NCBI RefSeq assembly: GCF_900141715.1
Contig: NZ_FQYK01000003.1
Coordinates: 227,847-291,846, forward strand
Length of the DNA: 64,000 nt
Source of the DNA: Algibacter luteus
GTDB taxonomy: Bacteria > Bacteroidota > Bacteroidia > Flavobacteriales > Flavobacteriaceae
Direction: 5' to 3'
In this document: positions 24,989-34,592 of the stretch, piece after piece
How positions within the stretch are numbered: position 1 is the first letter of the stretch
How the letters are laid out: each line of letters starts with the position of its first letter
Translations under genes and position numbers: made by a program
Notes under the pieces: model-generated
What the model saw: the letters and a program-made list of their open reading frames with translations, nothing else
Told to the model about the DNA's origin: nothing
Databases searched by the model: none

Positions 24989-26830
24989 TTAATTTTTGTT
25001 GTTTCCCTTTTCAATATCAGCCATTAAACCTTCTGGGTCTATTTCCACAGATTTTACAGGTTTAGTTGCTTCAAACGTGTAAGTTGGATAAGCCCAAGCC
25101 CAGTCTTTTATGATGGTTGCTGAGGTTGGTTTTTCACCACGCATCATTTGTAATGGGATATAAAATGCTTCAGTAGAACCATCAGTATAGGTTACTAAAA
25201 CATCAATAGGCATTGGCATTAATCCTATACGCTCTAAAGTTACCGAGTTGTTTTCAATAGTTTTAACTGCGTAGTCAATAGTATTGGTGGTTTGTGTCCA
25301 GTCAATTAAATACCAATCGAGTTCTAAACCAGATGTTTTTTCGGCAATTCTTAAAAAATCTATTGGTTTTGGGTGCTTAAAAGCATACGTTTTAAAATAT
25401 TGTTTTAATGTTTTTTCTAGATTTTCTTGCCCAATAACATACGCCAATTGTTTCAAGAACACATAACCTTTGTAGTATGCTGAAATTGAATATGAACGAT
25501 TGTAAACATACCTGTCAGAATGTGTAGTTTGCGGTTGTTCTGTACCAGATTTAGCTAAGTATGAATAAACACCGTAAACACGTTTGGAAAGCTCGTTAAA
25601 ATCTTTATTGAAAATATGACTTTCTGCAAGGGTACAAATGTATTCGGTAAAACCTTCATCCATCCAAGAATGTCTTGCTTCGTTCGTTGCCAAAATAAAT
25701 TGAAACCACGAGTGCCCCATTTCGTGAGCTGTTACACCAAACAAACCATCAAAACTACCTTCACCTAAAATAAGCGTACACATGCCGTATTCCATTCCGC
25801 CATCCCCACCTTGAATTACAGAGTATTGATTGTAAGGATATTGCCCCACTTCGTTACTAAAAAACTGCATTAATTCTACAGCTTTTGGCTGCAAATTTTT
25901 CCAATTATCAAGTTTGTCTTGAGGCATGGTGCTTTTGTATAAGAAGTGTAATAACGGACCATTTGGTACTTGTTTGGTATCGTGAATATATTCAGGGTCT
26001 GCAGCCCAAGTAAAATCATGCACATTAGGCGCTACAAAATGCCAAGTTAGTTTATCATAATTTGGACGATTTACAGTACCAGTTTCATAACCATGACCAA
26101 TTTCATTTGGGTTTTGCAGGTAACCTGTTCCGCCAACAACGTAGTTTTTATCTATGGTCAGTTTTACATCAAAATCTCCCCAAACACCATGAAATTCACG
26201 CCCTATGTACGGGTCTGCATGCCATCCTTCAAAATCGTATTCTGCTAATTTCGGGTACCATTGTGCCATTGAAAGCGCCACACCTTCCTTATTATTTCGT
26301 CCAGCTCGACGAATTTGAACAGGTACTTGTCCGTCAAAATCCATATCAAAAGTTACGCTTTCACCAGGTTGAATCGGTGTAGCTAATTCAACCTCTAAAA
26401 CGGTACCAACAGTTTCGTGATTAATCGATACACCGTTTTGTTTAAGCGAATTAACTTTAATGTATCCTATTTCATTAGGTTTTAGTTTACTAATGCGGTC
26501 TTTTACTCTTCCGTCCGGGTCTGCTATAGTTCGTGAACGCACATCCATTTCACTTCCTGGTTGAAATGCGTTAAAGTATAAATGATAAAACACTTTATTT
26601 AATACATCTGGTGAATTATTAGTGTAAACTAATTTTTGCTTCCCTTTGTATTGATAGGTGTTTACATCCATATCAATTTCCATGTAATAATCTACATGCT
26701 GCTGCCAATAAGACGATGTTACAGTTGCATGTGTAGGAGGAGTAAGAGGTGTAGTTGCGGAAAGCCCTCTTGAACTACTGCAAGAAAACAATAATGAAAC
26801 TATAAGAATTGATGAAAAAAATCGCGTCAT
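24989..26830 (-). CDS. M1 family zinc metallopeptidase lipoprotein
   Basis: From the ATG at 26830 this is a 613-residue protein with a lipoprotein signal (MTRFFSSILIVSLLFSC, C17). The M1 peptidase core shows GGMEYG (about 344-349), then HEMGHSW (H369, E370, H373) and the distal zinc ligand E392 in WMDEGFTEY. The N-terminal beta-domain (about 40-290) is of the type seen in bacterial M1 aminopeptidases. It probably removes N-terminal residues from peptides at the outer membrane or in the periplasm. An in-frame start 16 codons earlier is rejected because it would run through the terminator hairpin of the upstream S8 gene and bury the signal peptide. Confidence 0.92.
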   Translation of the reverse strand: MTRFFSSILIVSLLFSCSSSRGLSATTPLTPPTHATVTSSYWQQHVDYYMEIDMDVNTYQYKGKQKLVYTNNSPDVLNKVFYHLYFNAFQPGSEMDVRSRTIADPDGRVKDRISKLKPNEIGYIKVNSLKQNGVSINHETVGTVLEVELATPIQPGESVTFDMDFDGQVPVQIRRAGRNNKEGVALSMAQWYPKLAEYDFEGWHADPYIGREFHGVWGDFDVKLTIDKNYVVGGTGYLQNPNEIGHGYETGTVNRPNYDKLTWHFVAPNVHDFTWAADPEYIHDTKQVPNGPLLHFLYKSTMPQDKLDNWKNLQPKAVELMQFFSNEVGQYPYNQYSVIQGGDGGMEYGMCTLILGEGSFDGLFGVTAHEMGHSWFQFILATNEARHSWMDEGFTEYICTLAESHIFNKDFNELSKRVYGVYSYLAKSGTEQPQTTHSDRYVYNRSYSISAYYKGYVFLKQLAYVIGQENLEKTLKQYFKTYAFKHPKPIDFLRIAEKTSGLELDWYLIDWTQTTNTIDYAVKTIENNSVTLERIGLMPMPIDVLVTYTDGSTEAFYIPLQMMRGEKPTSATIIKDWAWAYPTYTFEATKPVKSVEIDPEGLMADIEKGNNKN

Positions 26831-26866
26831 AACTTTAAAAAGATTGAATCTATAGATTGAAAAGTA

Positions 26867-26903
26867 AAGCATAATCAAGATTGGTATATCCTTGATTATG
26901 CTT
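26867..26903 (-). terminator. Intrinsic terminator after the S8 protease gene
   Basis: AAGCATAATCAAG (26867-26879) and CTTGATTATGCTT (26891-26903) form a perfect 13-bp stem with an 11-nt loop, followed on the minus strand by TACTTTTCA. It lies between the S8 stop and the M1 start codon. Confidence 0.8.
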
Positions 26904-26917
26904 GAACTAAAAATATA

Positions 26918-28525
26918 TTATTTTGACATTTGTTCTGCTAGAATTAAAGCATTGTAAGCATTTGCCATTTTTGAAGATTTACTTAAATCAGCAAACGGTT
27001 TTACATCTTCAGAATTTCCACCAACAATAACCTTAGTTTTAATTGCTAAACCAGAATCTAAAATTACTTGCTTTACTTGTGCAGCAGTTAATTTGGGGTA
27101 GTATGAACGAATTAAAGCGGCTATACCAGCAACGCCAGGAGCTGCCATTGAAGTTCCTCCTTTAGTGTCGTATTCGTTTTCTGGAGTCGTAGAATATACG
27201 CTCGCACCTGGAGCAAAAATATCTACATTTTGTTTTCCGTAGTTAGAAAAACCGGCAACCATACTTGAACCGTATTTTGGTGCTAAAGCACCAACTCTTA
27301 TGTAAGTATCAGTGACTTCAACACCGTTTACATTATCATCTGGATAATTAGGTTCTTTATCTACATTTTTACTGTCGTTTCCGGCAGCATGAACAAAAAC
27401 CACATCATTTTTCCCAGCATAAGCAATGGCATCGCGCACCCAGTCGCTATGCGGTGAAAAACTCTTACCAAAACTTCCGTTAATAACGGTAGCGCCGTTA
27501 TCAACGGCATACCTTATAGCTAATGCCACATCTTTATCATATTCATCGCCGTTTGGTACCGCTCTTATGCTCATAATTTCAACATTATTGGCTACACCAT
27601 TTGCACCTTTACCATTGTTACGTTCAGCAGCAATTATTCCTGCAACATGCGTACCATGGCTCTCAGATTTTTTAACCGGCTTAACATTGCCATTGCCATA
27701 GTATTTTGTAGACATATCATCAGGGTTATCTCCAGTAACACGACCTTTTAATTCTTTGTTTAAGTTATAATTTAAGCGGTCGTTTATGCTTTCTAAACCA
27801 TTTTCAATTTCCGTAATTGCGGTGGCCATAGTATCTAAGCCATTACTAAACATGTAGTTTGCAATTTGTTGTGCTTGTGCCAAACTTTCATTTTCAGTTT
27901 TAATAGCCGCAACCTCTTTTTGAGTGTAATCTTTCTTTCCAAAATGTTTAGTTAAGGCATCATCGGCTGTTTTTACCTGCTGATAAATTTGCTCGTATTG
28001 ATTTTTTCTTCCTAACCATTTTTGATACTCGGTTTCGTAAAGTGCTTTTGCCGCCGCATAATCAGGATTGCTCGTGTCTCCACTCGCTAAAATTCTAACA
28101 TACTCTAACTGCTCATTATAACCATCGCCTAAAAAATTCCAGCCATGAACATCATCAACATAACCATTATTGTCATCATCTTTTCCATTTCCAGGAATTT
28201 CGTCTTTATTTGTCCAGATAACATCATCTAGATCTTCATGATCTATGTCAATTCCAGAATCAATTACAGCCACAATAACTTTTTTACCTTTTCTGTTTTT
28301 AATGATGTCTGTATACGCTTTATCTACACTCATTCCAGGAATGGTGTCTTTAACCAAATCTAGATGTCCCCAATTGTTTTTTTCAGCTTCCGTAAGCTCA
28401 GAAACTTTTAAAGGAGAGGTATCTATATTTTCAACGGGAGTTGATAAAATTGCCGCGGTTCCGCCACAGCCTGAAATTAAAACTGCTAAAAAAGCAGCCA
28501 TTGCTATTAATTTAAATTGCTTCAT
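26918..28525 (-). CDS. S8 subtilisin-like serine protease lipoprotein
   Basis: This 535-residue protein has a lipoprotein signal (lipobox cysteine C20 in LISGC). The subtilase triad is intact: D89 in VAVIDSGIDIDH, H290 in ESHGTHVAGI, and S459 in GGTSMAAPGVAG, with the oxyanion asparagine in HAAGND. Between the Asp and His motifs is an insertion of about 150 residues (about 135-275), rich in Lys, Glu, Gln and Ala and probably helical, which standard subtilases lack. The protease should be tethered to an envelope membrane and may process or degrade extracytoplasmic proteins. It starts 23 bp after the MBL-fold gene, suggesting co-transcription. Confidence 0.93.
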   Translation of the reverse strand: MKQFKLIAMAAFLAVLISGCGGTAAILSTPVENIDTSPLKVSELTEAEKNNWGHLDLVKDTIPGMSVDKAYTDIIKNRKGKKVIVAVIDSGIDIDHEDLDDVIWTNKDEIPGNGKDDDNNGYVDDVHGWNFLGDGYNEQLEYVRILASGDTSNPDYAAAKALYETEYQKWLGRKNQYEQIYQQVKTADDALTKHFGKKDYTQKEVAAIKTENESLAQAQQIANYMFSNGLDTMATAITEIENGLESINDRLNYNLNKELKGRVTGDNPDDMSTKYYGNGNVKPVKKSESHGTHVAGIIAAERNNGKGANGVANNVEIMSIRAVPNGDEYDKDVALAIRYAVDNGATVINGSFGKSFSPHSDWVRDAIAYAGKNDVVFVHAAGNDSKNVDKEPNYPDDNVNGVEVTDTYIRVGALAPKYGSSMVAGFSNYGKQNVDIFAPGASVYSTTPENEYDTKGGTSMAAPGVAGIAALIRSYYPKLTAAQVKQVILDSGLAIKTKVIVGGNSEDVKPFADLSKSSKMANAYNALILAEQMSK

Positions 28526-28548
28526 GGGATAATTAGATTTAGTCTTTA

Positions 28549-29415
28549 TTATAAATTAGTAAATATATCTTTTGTAGTAAAAGTGTCTCTGAGTCGGACT
28601 CCTTTTTCTGTTTTTTGTACGGTAATAATTTCATTATGAGCATCATGTTCTAAAAATAAGTAGAAATTTTGTTCTGCAGCAAGATTTAGAAAACTTTCTT
28701 TTTCATCTAAAGTCAATAATGGCCTTGTATCATAACCCATTACATAGGGAATAGGTAAATGCCCCACTGTTGGCAATAAATCTGCCATAAATGCAATGGT
28801 TTTGTCTTGATATTTAATAAGTGGAATCATTTGTTTATCGGTATGTCCGTCGGCATAAAAAATATCAAATCCTAGCTGGGAGTTATTTAACAGTTGATTC
28901 TGTGGAAGCGCTGTAAATTTTAGCTGCCCACTCTCTTCCATTGGAAGAATATTTTCTTTTAAAAACGAAGCACGTTCACGTTTGTTAGGCTGTGTTGCCC
29001 ATTTCCAATGGTCTTTATTGCTCCAAAAATGTGCATTTTTAAAAGCAGGCTCGTAACCTGAGCGATCTTGATTCCATTGAATACTTCCTCCGCAATGATC
29101 AAAATGTAAATGGGTTAAGAACACATCGGTTATATCATCACGATGAAAACCGTAAGATTTAAGGGATTTATCTAGATTAAAATCGCCCCAAAGATGATAG
29201 TAGCCATAAAATTTTTCTGATTGTTTATTTCCCATACCGTTATCAATCAAAATCAAGCGATTACTGTCTTCAATAAGCAAACAACGTGTTGCTATATCAA
29301 TCATGTTATTAGAATCTGCAGGATTGGTACGCTGCCAAATGGTTTTTGGAACAACTCCAAACATCGCACCACCATCTAGCTTTAAATTTCCGGCATTTAC
29401 AGGGTATAAATTCAT
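28549..29415 (-). CDS. MBL-fold metallo-hydrolase
   Basis: This 288-residue protein has no signal peptide, so it is cytoplasmic. The metallo-beta-lactamase metal site is clear: THLHFDHCGGS (H102, H104, D106, H107), with a later DGHTDKQMIPLI segment and a C-terminal EHD motif (FLEHDAHNE). The overall length and the N-terminal region (CLLIEDSNRLILIDNGMG) resemble the lactonase-like or quorum-quenching subgroup, but the substrate cannot be assigned. It lies 54 bp after the SulP transporter and 23 bp before the S8 protease on the same strand. Confidence 0.85.
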   Translation of the reverse strand: MNLYPVNAGNLKLDGGAMFGVVPKTIWQRTNPADSNNMIDIATRCLLIEDSNRLILIDNGMGNKQSEKFYGYYHLWGDFNLDKSLKSYGFHRDDITDVFLTHLHFDHCGGSIQWNQDRSGYEPAFKNAHFWSNKDHWKWATQPNKRERASFLKENILPMEESGQLKFTALPQNQLLNNSQLGFDIFYADGHTDKQMIPLIKYQDKTIAFMADLLPTVGHLPIPYVMGYDTRPLLTLDEKESFLNLAAEQNFYLFLEHDAHNEIITVQKTEKGVRLRDTFTTKDIFTNL

Positions 29416-29469
29416 AGGAAGGTAAAATTAAGAAAACTATATCACATCCTTAAAATTCTTAAGAATATA

Positions 29470-31671
29470 TTAAGAAATTACTTGTTTTAAACGTTTGCCA
29501 AAATCATAAAGCGCCTTAATTTCTTTTATACTTGCCAATCTTTCTTTTTCAAAAATTAACAAAGCATTTCCGTTAGATTCGACATGATAATAAGGGTTGC
29601 TTTCGAAAAAATGGGTGACATCGTCATTAAAAAATTGGGCGATTCTGGTTTCGTTTTCACCTAGAAGATAGAAGCGGTTTGAGAAATCGTCATGATTTTC
29701 AATAGGAATATCTTTAAATCCAGCTAGAGCTGATACTTTCTCGAGAAACCCTTCTTTATCTAATGTAAATTTAGGAATTTTAAAATCTAATTCAATATGC
29801 AGCATCGTGCTTCTAACAACTTCTTTGGCTATAAACTCACCTTCTGAAAACTCAATATCAAATAACGAAATCGTCAAATCTTTTTGAATTAATTTATTAT
29901 AAATATGGTTGATGTGTTTCGTATTAAAAAACGAAAAACTATTTAGGAATGAAACTTCTTTTTTCTTCTTAGGGCTGTATTTTAAGTTGTAGTTTTTTGC
30001 CAAGGTTTCCATGGTACTTTGGCGTCTTGTAAGACTGTTTTTTATAATATTAGGAACCGGGAGCAATCGTCTGGAGGCAAATGGATGTTTGGTTTCTGTG
30101 TCGTGCATATCCAATCCAATCACATCAAAATGACCATCTCTCTTAGCAAATAACTCTTGATAACCATGAATGTTTTCTAATACGGTATCATCAACAAAAT
30201 CGCATAACGAAAAATCTAGTATAACATCTTTATTTTCCGGAATAGCATCTAAGTGTTTTTTTAATTTATAATAGTTTAAAAAGCTGCAAAAATGCTTAAC
30301 ACTAACATAGTAGTTGTCTTTTTCGCCATGTTCTTTATACATTAAAACATTAGGTTTTAATAAATTCCTGATGAATAATCCCGCACCTAAATGCCTATTT
30401 ATAAAAATATGAATAATAAAAGTGGTTATAACACCAGCAATAATTCCTGTTATAAGCCCTATTTTTAAGGTAACAATTAGGGTTACAAAAAATATAATAA
30501 GCTGCTCTTTACCAATAGAAAACATTTGAGTAACAACTTTTGGCGACGCCAATTTGTAACCTGTATATACTAAAATAGCCATTAATGCCGGTAGTGGTAT
30601 ACGCGTAAGTTGCGTGCTAAAAAATGCTATAAACAACACTAAAAATAAGGCATGAAAAAAGTTTGACGACCTGTTACTACCACCTTGATTTACATTTACC
30701 GAACTTCGTGCTATTACAGTAACCACATTTAGTCCACCTAACAAACCACTACCAACGGTTGCTAAACCAAGAGCTTTTAGATCTCGATTAACATTAGAAC
30801 GTCTTTTTTCTGGGTCCAGTTTGTCAACCGCTTTGATACTTAAAAGTGACTCTATGCTGGCAATAAGTGTTAATGCTAAAACGTTGCCCCAAAACATAAA
30901 ACTCCAAATACTACCAAAATTTGGTGTGGGTATGTCTGCAATTATTTTTTGTATGCTTGGTATGCCCGAAACCATATATTCTGGTGCTATTGGGTTTGCC
31001 TCATGTAAGCCATATTCAAAGTAATAACTAAAACCAATTGAAAGAATAACAATCCACATTGGTGCCGGAATAAGCTGTAAATATTTATTTCTAATTTTTG
31101 AGTAGAACAGCATAATGGTTAAGCTTATTATTCCTGCAAAAGCAGCAAATATTAACCCTTTATTATCATAATGAATCGCATCATTTAAGGTAAAAGGAAT
31201 TTCTAAAAGATAATCTACCGTATCGGCTCGACTAATTTTATGAGCCAGCATGATGTGGAATTGCTTGCCTAAAATAATTAAACCAATGGCTGCTAACATA
31301 CCTTGAATGGCCGAAGACGGAAAAAAATCAGCTAATGCTCCCATTCTAAAAAAGCCTAACAGTAAAAGTAATATTCCTGAGCACATGATGGCGACATACG
31401 CGGTTTCCAATCCTAATGTTGTTATCGCTACTAATAGCACACCAACTAAACCGTTTCCAGGGCCTACAATGGTTACATGGCTTCCGCCTAAAATGGAAAC
31501 AACAATACCGCCTACAACAGCAGCAATAATTCCAGCAATTGGTGGTGCATCACTTGCCATAGCAAGTCCTAAACCTAAAGGTAGTGCGATAAGACTTACC
31601 ACAAAACCTGAGAATATATTTTTTGGTAATGCTTTGAAAAAGGCTTTTATGTTATTTTTTTTCGGACTCAT
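29470..31671 (-). CDS. SulP family anion transporter with STAS domain and extra C-terminal domain
   Basis: This 733-residue protein has the SulP membrane core at about residues 15-425 (FSGFVVSLIALPLGLGLAMAS, GSHVTIVGPGNGLV, ASIESLLSIKAVDKLDP, VVTVIARSSVNVNQGG). A STAS domain (about 448-525, KDVILDFSLCDFVDDTVLENIHGY) follows. After that come about 200 residues (530-733) with no domain that I recognise, including FYLLGENETRIAQFF near the end. SulP proteins carry sulfate, bicarbonate, chloride or dicarboxylates. The divergent Na+/H+-type antiporter would fit sodium-coupled bicarbonate uptake, but sulfate is equally possible. Its start overlaps the stop of the universal stress protein gene by 4 bp. 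Confidence 0.92.
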   Translation of the reverse strand: MSPKKNNIKAFFKALPKNIFSGFVVSLIALPLGLGLAMASDAPPIAGIIAAVVGGIVVSILGGSHVTIVGPGNGLVGVLLVAITTLGLETAYVAIMCSGILLLLLGFFRMGALADFFPSSAIQGMLAAIGLIILGKQFHIMLAHKISRADTVDYLLEIPFTLNDAIHYDNKGLIFAAFAGIISLTIMLFYSKIRNKYLQLIPAPMWIVILSIGFSYYFEYGLHEANPIAPEYMVSGIPSIQKIIADIPTPNFGSIWSFMFWGNVLALTLIASIESLLSIKAVDKLDPEKRRSNVNRDLKALGLATVGSGLLGGLNVVTVIARSSVNVNQGGSNRSSNFFHALFLVLFIAFFSTQLTRIPLPALMAILVYTGYKLASPKVVTQMFSIGKEQLIIFFVTLIVTLKIGLITGIIAGVITTFIIHIFINRHLGAGLFIRNLLKPNVLMYKEHGEKDNYYVSVKHFCSFLNYYKLKKHLDAIPENKDVILDFSLCDFVDDTVLENIHGYQELFAKRDGHFDVIGLDMHDTETKHPFASRRLLPVPNIIKNSLTRRQSTMETLAKNYNLKYSPKKKKEVSFLNSFSFFNTKHINHIYNKLIQKDLTISLFDIEFSEGEFIAKEVVRSTMLHIELDFKIPKFTLDKEGFLEKVSALAGFKDIPIENHDDFSNRFYLLGENETRIAQFFNDDVTHFFESNPYYHVESNGNALLIFEKERLASIKEIKALYDFGKRLKQVIS

Positions 31672-32516
31672 TGCAGAATTAACACATCGGTTGGTAATTC
31701 AGTTAAAATATGTTCAATATCGTGTGGAAATAACCTATCCCAAAACGTCATTTTTGAGGGCGCATTCATCACTAATAAATCGGCTCTAGATATTTGAGCA
31801 TAATGGCCTATGGAATACCCGCGTTTTCCAAAAATGGGTTGCAATTTTATGATTTTATTCTGGGTGTATTCTTTTGGAATATGACTTATTATTTCTTTTA
31901 CTCTTGAGTTTTCTCTTAGTTTAATTCGTTCTTTGGCTATAGTAGCTCTTCTTAACGATTTGTCATCATCTACTTTTACCGCAATTTCATCTTGTCCAAT
32001 TTCTTCAACAATGGTTATTTTTTCGGCATTTAGTTGATTTGCTACGTAAAATGCTGCGGTAATTGTTTGTTCAGTTTTAGGATCTTTTAAACCATTTACA
32101 ACAATATGCTGACAAGGTATACGCTCAACGGAGGGTTTTATTAAAAGTAAAACCGAACAATTGGCTTGTCGCGTAATTTTTCTTGCAATAGAGCCTACAT
32201 AATATTTAACTATTTTTTCTCGTTTAACAGCACCAAGAATTAATAAATCGATCTTTTTTTCTTCAGATATAGATAAGATGACATCTACAGGATTACCTGG
32301 TTTAAAAACAACTTCATACTTTAATTGGTCTTTTTCAAAACTTTTTAGAATTGTACTAAGCAATTTGGATTTTTCTTCGGAAGCTTCACCTACATGAATT
32401 AAAACTAATTTAGCCTCAAAAAAAACAGAAAGTCTTGCAGCCTCAAAAAGGTTTGCTTTTAAGTTTGGAGAATATGCAACTCCAATTCCAATACTTTTAA
32501 AAGGCTTTATAGGCAC
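31668..32516 (-). CDS. Tandem universal stress protein (UspA family)
   Basis: This 282-residue protein contains two Usp domains. The first (about 5-127) has IGVAYSPN, LVLIHVGE, DLLILGAVKRE and YVGSIARKITRQANCSVLLL. The second (about 130-282) ends in DLLVMNAPSK and LPTDVLILQ. The first domain keeps a recognisable nucleotide-binding G-x9-G region, while the second is less clear. Usp proteins bind adenine nucleotides and modulate stress or transporter activity. The ATGA overlap with the SulP gene implies translational coupling, so it may act as a regulatory subunit of the transporter. It is divergent from the CPA antiporter gene. Confidence 0.88.
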   Translation of the reverse strand: MPIKPFKSIGIGVAYSPNLKANLFEAARLSVFFEAKLVLIHVGEASEEKSKLLSTILKSFEKDQLKYEVVFKPGNPVDVILSISEEKKIDLLILGAVKREKIVKYYVGSIARKITRQANCSVLLLIKPSVERIPCQHIVVNGLKDPKTEQTITAAFYVANQLNAEKITIVEEIGQDEIAVKVDDDKSLRRATIAKERIKLRENSRVKEIISHIPKEYTQNKIIKLQPIFGKRGYSIGHYAQISRADLLVMNAPSKMTFWDRLFPHDIEHILTELPTDVLILQ

Positions 32517-32621
32517 AGGTTTTACGTTGTTTTAATACAAAAAGTTGAAAGATAACATTTTTTGAAAACAATAAATGATACGTTTTACTTAAATTAGTGG
32601 TTTTTAACAAGAAAAGTGCCT

Positions 32622-34490
32622 ATGTTAGAACTCGCAGGAATCATTATTTTAGGAATATTAGCCCAATGGGTAGCTTGGAAATTTAAAATCCCAGCAATTT
32701 TACCTTTAATTTTAATTGGGCTTTTAGTAGGCCCTATTGCTGCGGCATATCTAAGCGAAGATGGATCTAAATGGATAGAACCCATTTGGAACGGAAAACA
32801 AGGACTTTTTCCAGGCGAAGGCTTGTATTACTTTGTATCTTTAGCCATTAGTGTCATTCTTTTTGAAGGAGGTTTAACACTAAAACGCTCCGAGGTAAAA
32901 AATGTAGGTCCAGTAATTACTAAGTTAATAACTCTTGGTTCTGCTGTAACTTTTTTTGGCGCGGGTATTCTTGCTCACGTTATTTTTGGTTTAAGTTGGG
33001 ACCTGTCCTTTCTTTTTTCTGGATTAATTATTGTTACCGGACCAACAGTAATTACGCCAATTTTAAGGAACATTCCGCTTAAAAAAGATATCTCAGCAGT
33101 TTTAAAATGGGAAGGTATTTTAATAGATCCTATTGGTGCCTTAGTAGCGGTATTGGTTTTTGAGTTTATTAGTGTTGAAGGCGATAGTGGTTTTACCAAA
33201 ACAGCACTTATCGAGTTTGGTAAAATCATTCTCTTCGGTACTACCTTTGGGTTTACTTTTGCCCATGCATTGGCCTTTGCAATTAATAAAAAACTCATTC
33301 CGCATTACTTATTAAATGTAGTGTCTTTATCAACTGTTTTATTGGTTTTTGTTGAATCTGAAGTTTTTGCACACGAGTCTGGTTTACTTGCCGTTGTAGT
33401 TATGGGCATGGTTCTAGGTAATAGTAAACTTGAAAACATTAAAGAATTACTTTATTTCAAAGAATCGCTAAGTGTCTTGCTTATTTCCATATTATTTATT
33501 TTGCTGGCAGCAAATATCAATATTGAAGATATGATGCTGCTTTATACCTGGAAAACAGGAATTCTTTTTGCTGCGGTTGTATTTATTATAAGACCATTGG
33601 CAGTATTTTTAAGTACCATGGGTTCAAAACTAAAAACGAACGAACGTATATTTATTAGTTGGGTAGGTCCAAGAGGTATTGTTGCAGCAGGTATCGCTTC
33701 ACTTTTTGGCAGTAAGCTGATAAAACAAGGCGTTGAAGGTGCAGAATATATTACACCACTGGTGTTTATGATTGTTTTAGGAACTGTATTACTGAATGCC
33801 ACAACTGCTAGATTATTTGCTAAATTGGTAGGTGTATTCCTTAAGAAGTCTGAAGGAATTTTAATTATTGGTGCATCAAAAATTTCTAGATTGTTGGGTC
33901 ATTATCTAGAAGCTAACGGAAGACATGTTGTGCTTATTGATAGCAATGAACAAAACATTAGAAAAGCAAAAGAATTAGGTTTAGAAGCCTTTAGTAATAA
34001 CATTTACTCTGAAACTTTAACGGATAATATAGAATTGAACGATGTTGGTTATTTAATGGCACTTACCGGAAATCCAGATATTAATAAATACGCTATTAAT
34101 AAGTTTACTAAACAATTTGGAGAAAATGGCTCATTTAGATTGGTTACTACCGAAGAAATGTTAGATGATACCAATAACCCGAAAGAAGGATTGTTTTCGC
34201 ACAAAGATGATTTTAATAGACTTATGGAACTAACCAAAAAGCATCCTTCCATTCAGGAAATTGATTTAGAAGACAAAGCGCACTATGAAAAACTCATAAA
34301 AATTTCGAATAATGATCCTGATATTATCCCGCTTTTTGTAAAAGATAATGAAGGCGAATTACACATCATATCTTCGTATAATTTAGAGGTTGATAAAATT
34401 GAAGAAGGGAATCAATTGGTTTACTTAGGAAAACCTTTTGATGTTGAAAAAGTTCCAACAGCTGATATTAAGGCTACTAAGGAAGAATGA
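32622..34490 (+). CDS. CPA-type Na+/H+ antiporter with TrkA-N (RCK) domain
   Basis: From the ATG at 32622 this is a 622-residue protein. About twelve membrane helices fill residues 2-400 (IIILGILAQWVAWKFKIPAIL at the start; the GPTVITPIL and WVGPRGIVAAGIASLFGS motifs are typical of NhaP/CPA1 exchangers). A TrkA-N nucleotide-binding domain spans about 408-530 (GILIIGASKISRLLGHYLEANG, VVLIDSNEQN), and a short acidic C-terminal region follows. It should exchange Na+ or K+ for protons under nucleotide control. A GTG two codons upstream is possible but less likely. It is divergent from the Usp-SulP pair and may balance their ion flux. Confidence 0.92.
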   Translation: MLELAGIIILGILAQWVAWKFKIPAILPLILIGLLVGPIAAAYLSEDGSKWIEPIWNGKQGLFPGEGLYYFVSLAISVILFEGGLTLKRSEVKNVGPVITKLITLGSAVTFFGAGILAHVIFGLSWDLSFLFSGLIIVTGPTVITPILRNIPLKKDISAVLKWEGILIDPIGALVAVLVFEFISVEGDSGFTKTALIEFGKIILFGTTFGFTFAHALAFAINKKLIPHYLLNVVSLSTVLLVFVESEVFAHESGLLAVVVMGMVLGNSKLENIKELLYFKESLSVLLISILFILLAANINIEDMMLLYTWKTGILFAAVVFIIRPLAVFLSTMGSKLKTNERIFISWVGPRGIVAAGIASLFGSKLIKQGVEGAEYITPLVFMIVLGTVLLNATTARLFAKLVGVFLKKSEGILIIGASKISRLLGHYLEANGRHVVLIDSNEQNIRKAKELGLEAFSNNIYSETLTDNIELNDVGYLMALTGNPDINKYAINKFTKQFGENGSFRLVTTEEMLDDTNNPKEGLFSHKDDFNRLMELTKKHPSIQEIDLEDKAHYEKLIKISNNDPDIIPLFVKDNEGELHIISSYNLEVDKIEEGNQLVYLGKPFDVEKVPTADIKATKEE

Positions 34491-34540
34491 TTTTTAAAAA
34501 AAAGTGATTGATTATATAGGTCTAACATTAATAGATGAAA

Positions 34541-34570
34541 AAAGCCTCTCTTAATCTTAAGAGAGGCTTT
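34541..34570. terminator. Bidirectional intrinsic terminator
   Basis: AAAGCCTCTCTTAA (34541-34554) pairs perfectly with TTAAGAGAGGCTTT (34557-34570). It lies between the convergent antiporter and GH31 genes, with A/T tracts on both sides. Confidence 0.9.
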
Positions 34571-34592
34571 AAATATATTTAAAGATGGTTTT

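Noticed and set aside
26831-26878. Longer M1 peptidase N-terminus
   Set aside because: It would read through the S8 terminator hairpin and place 16 residues before the lipoprotein signal.
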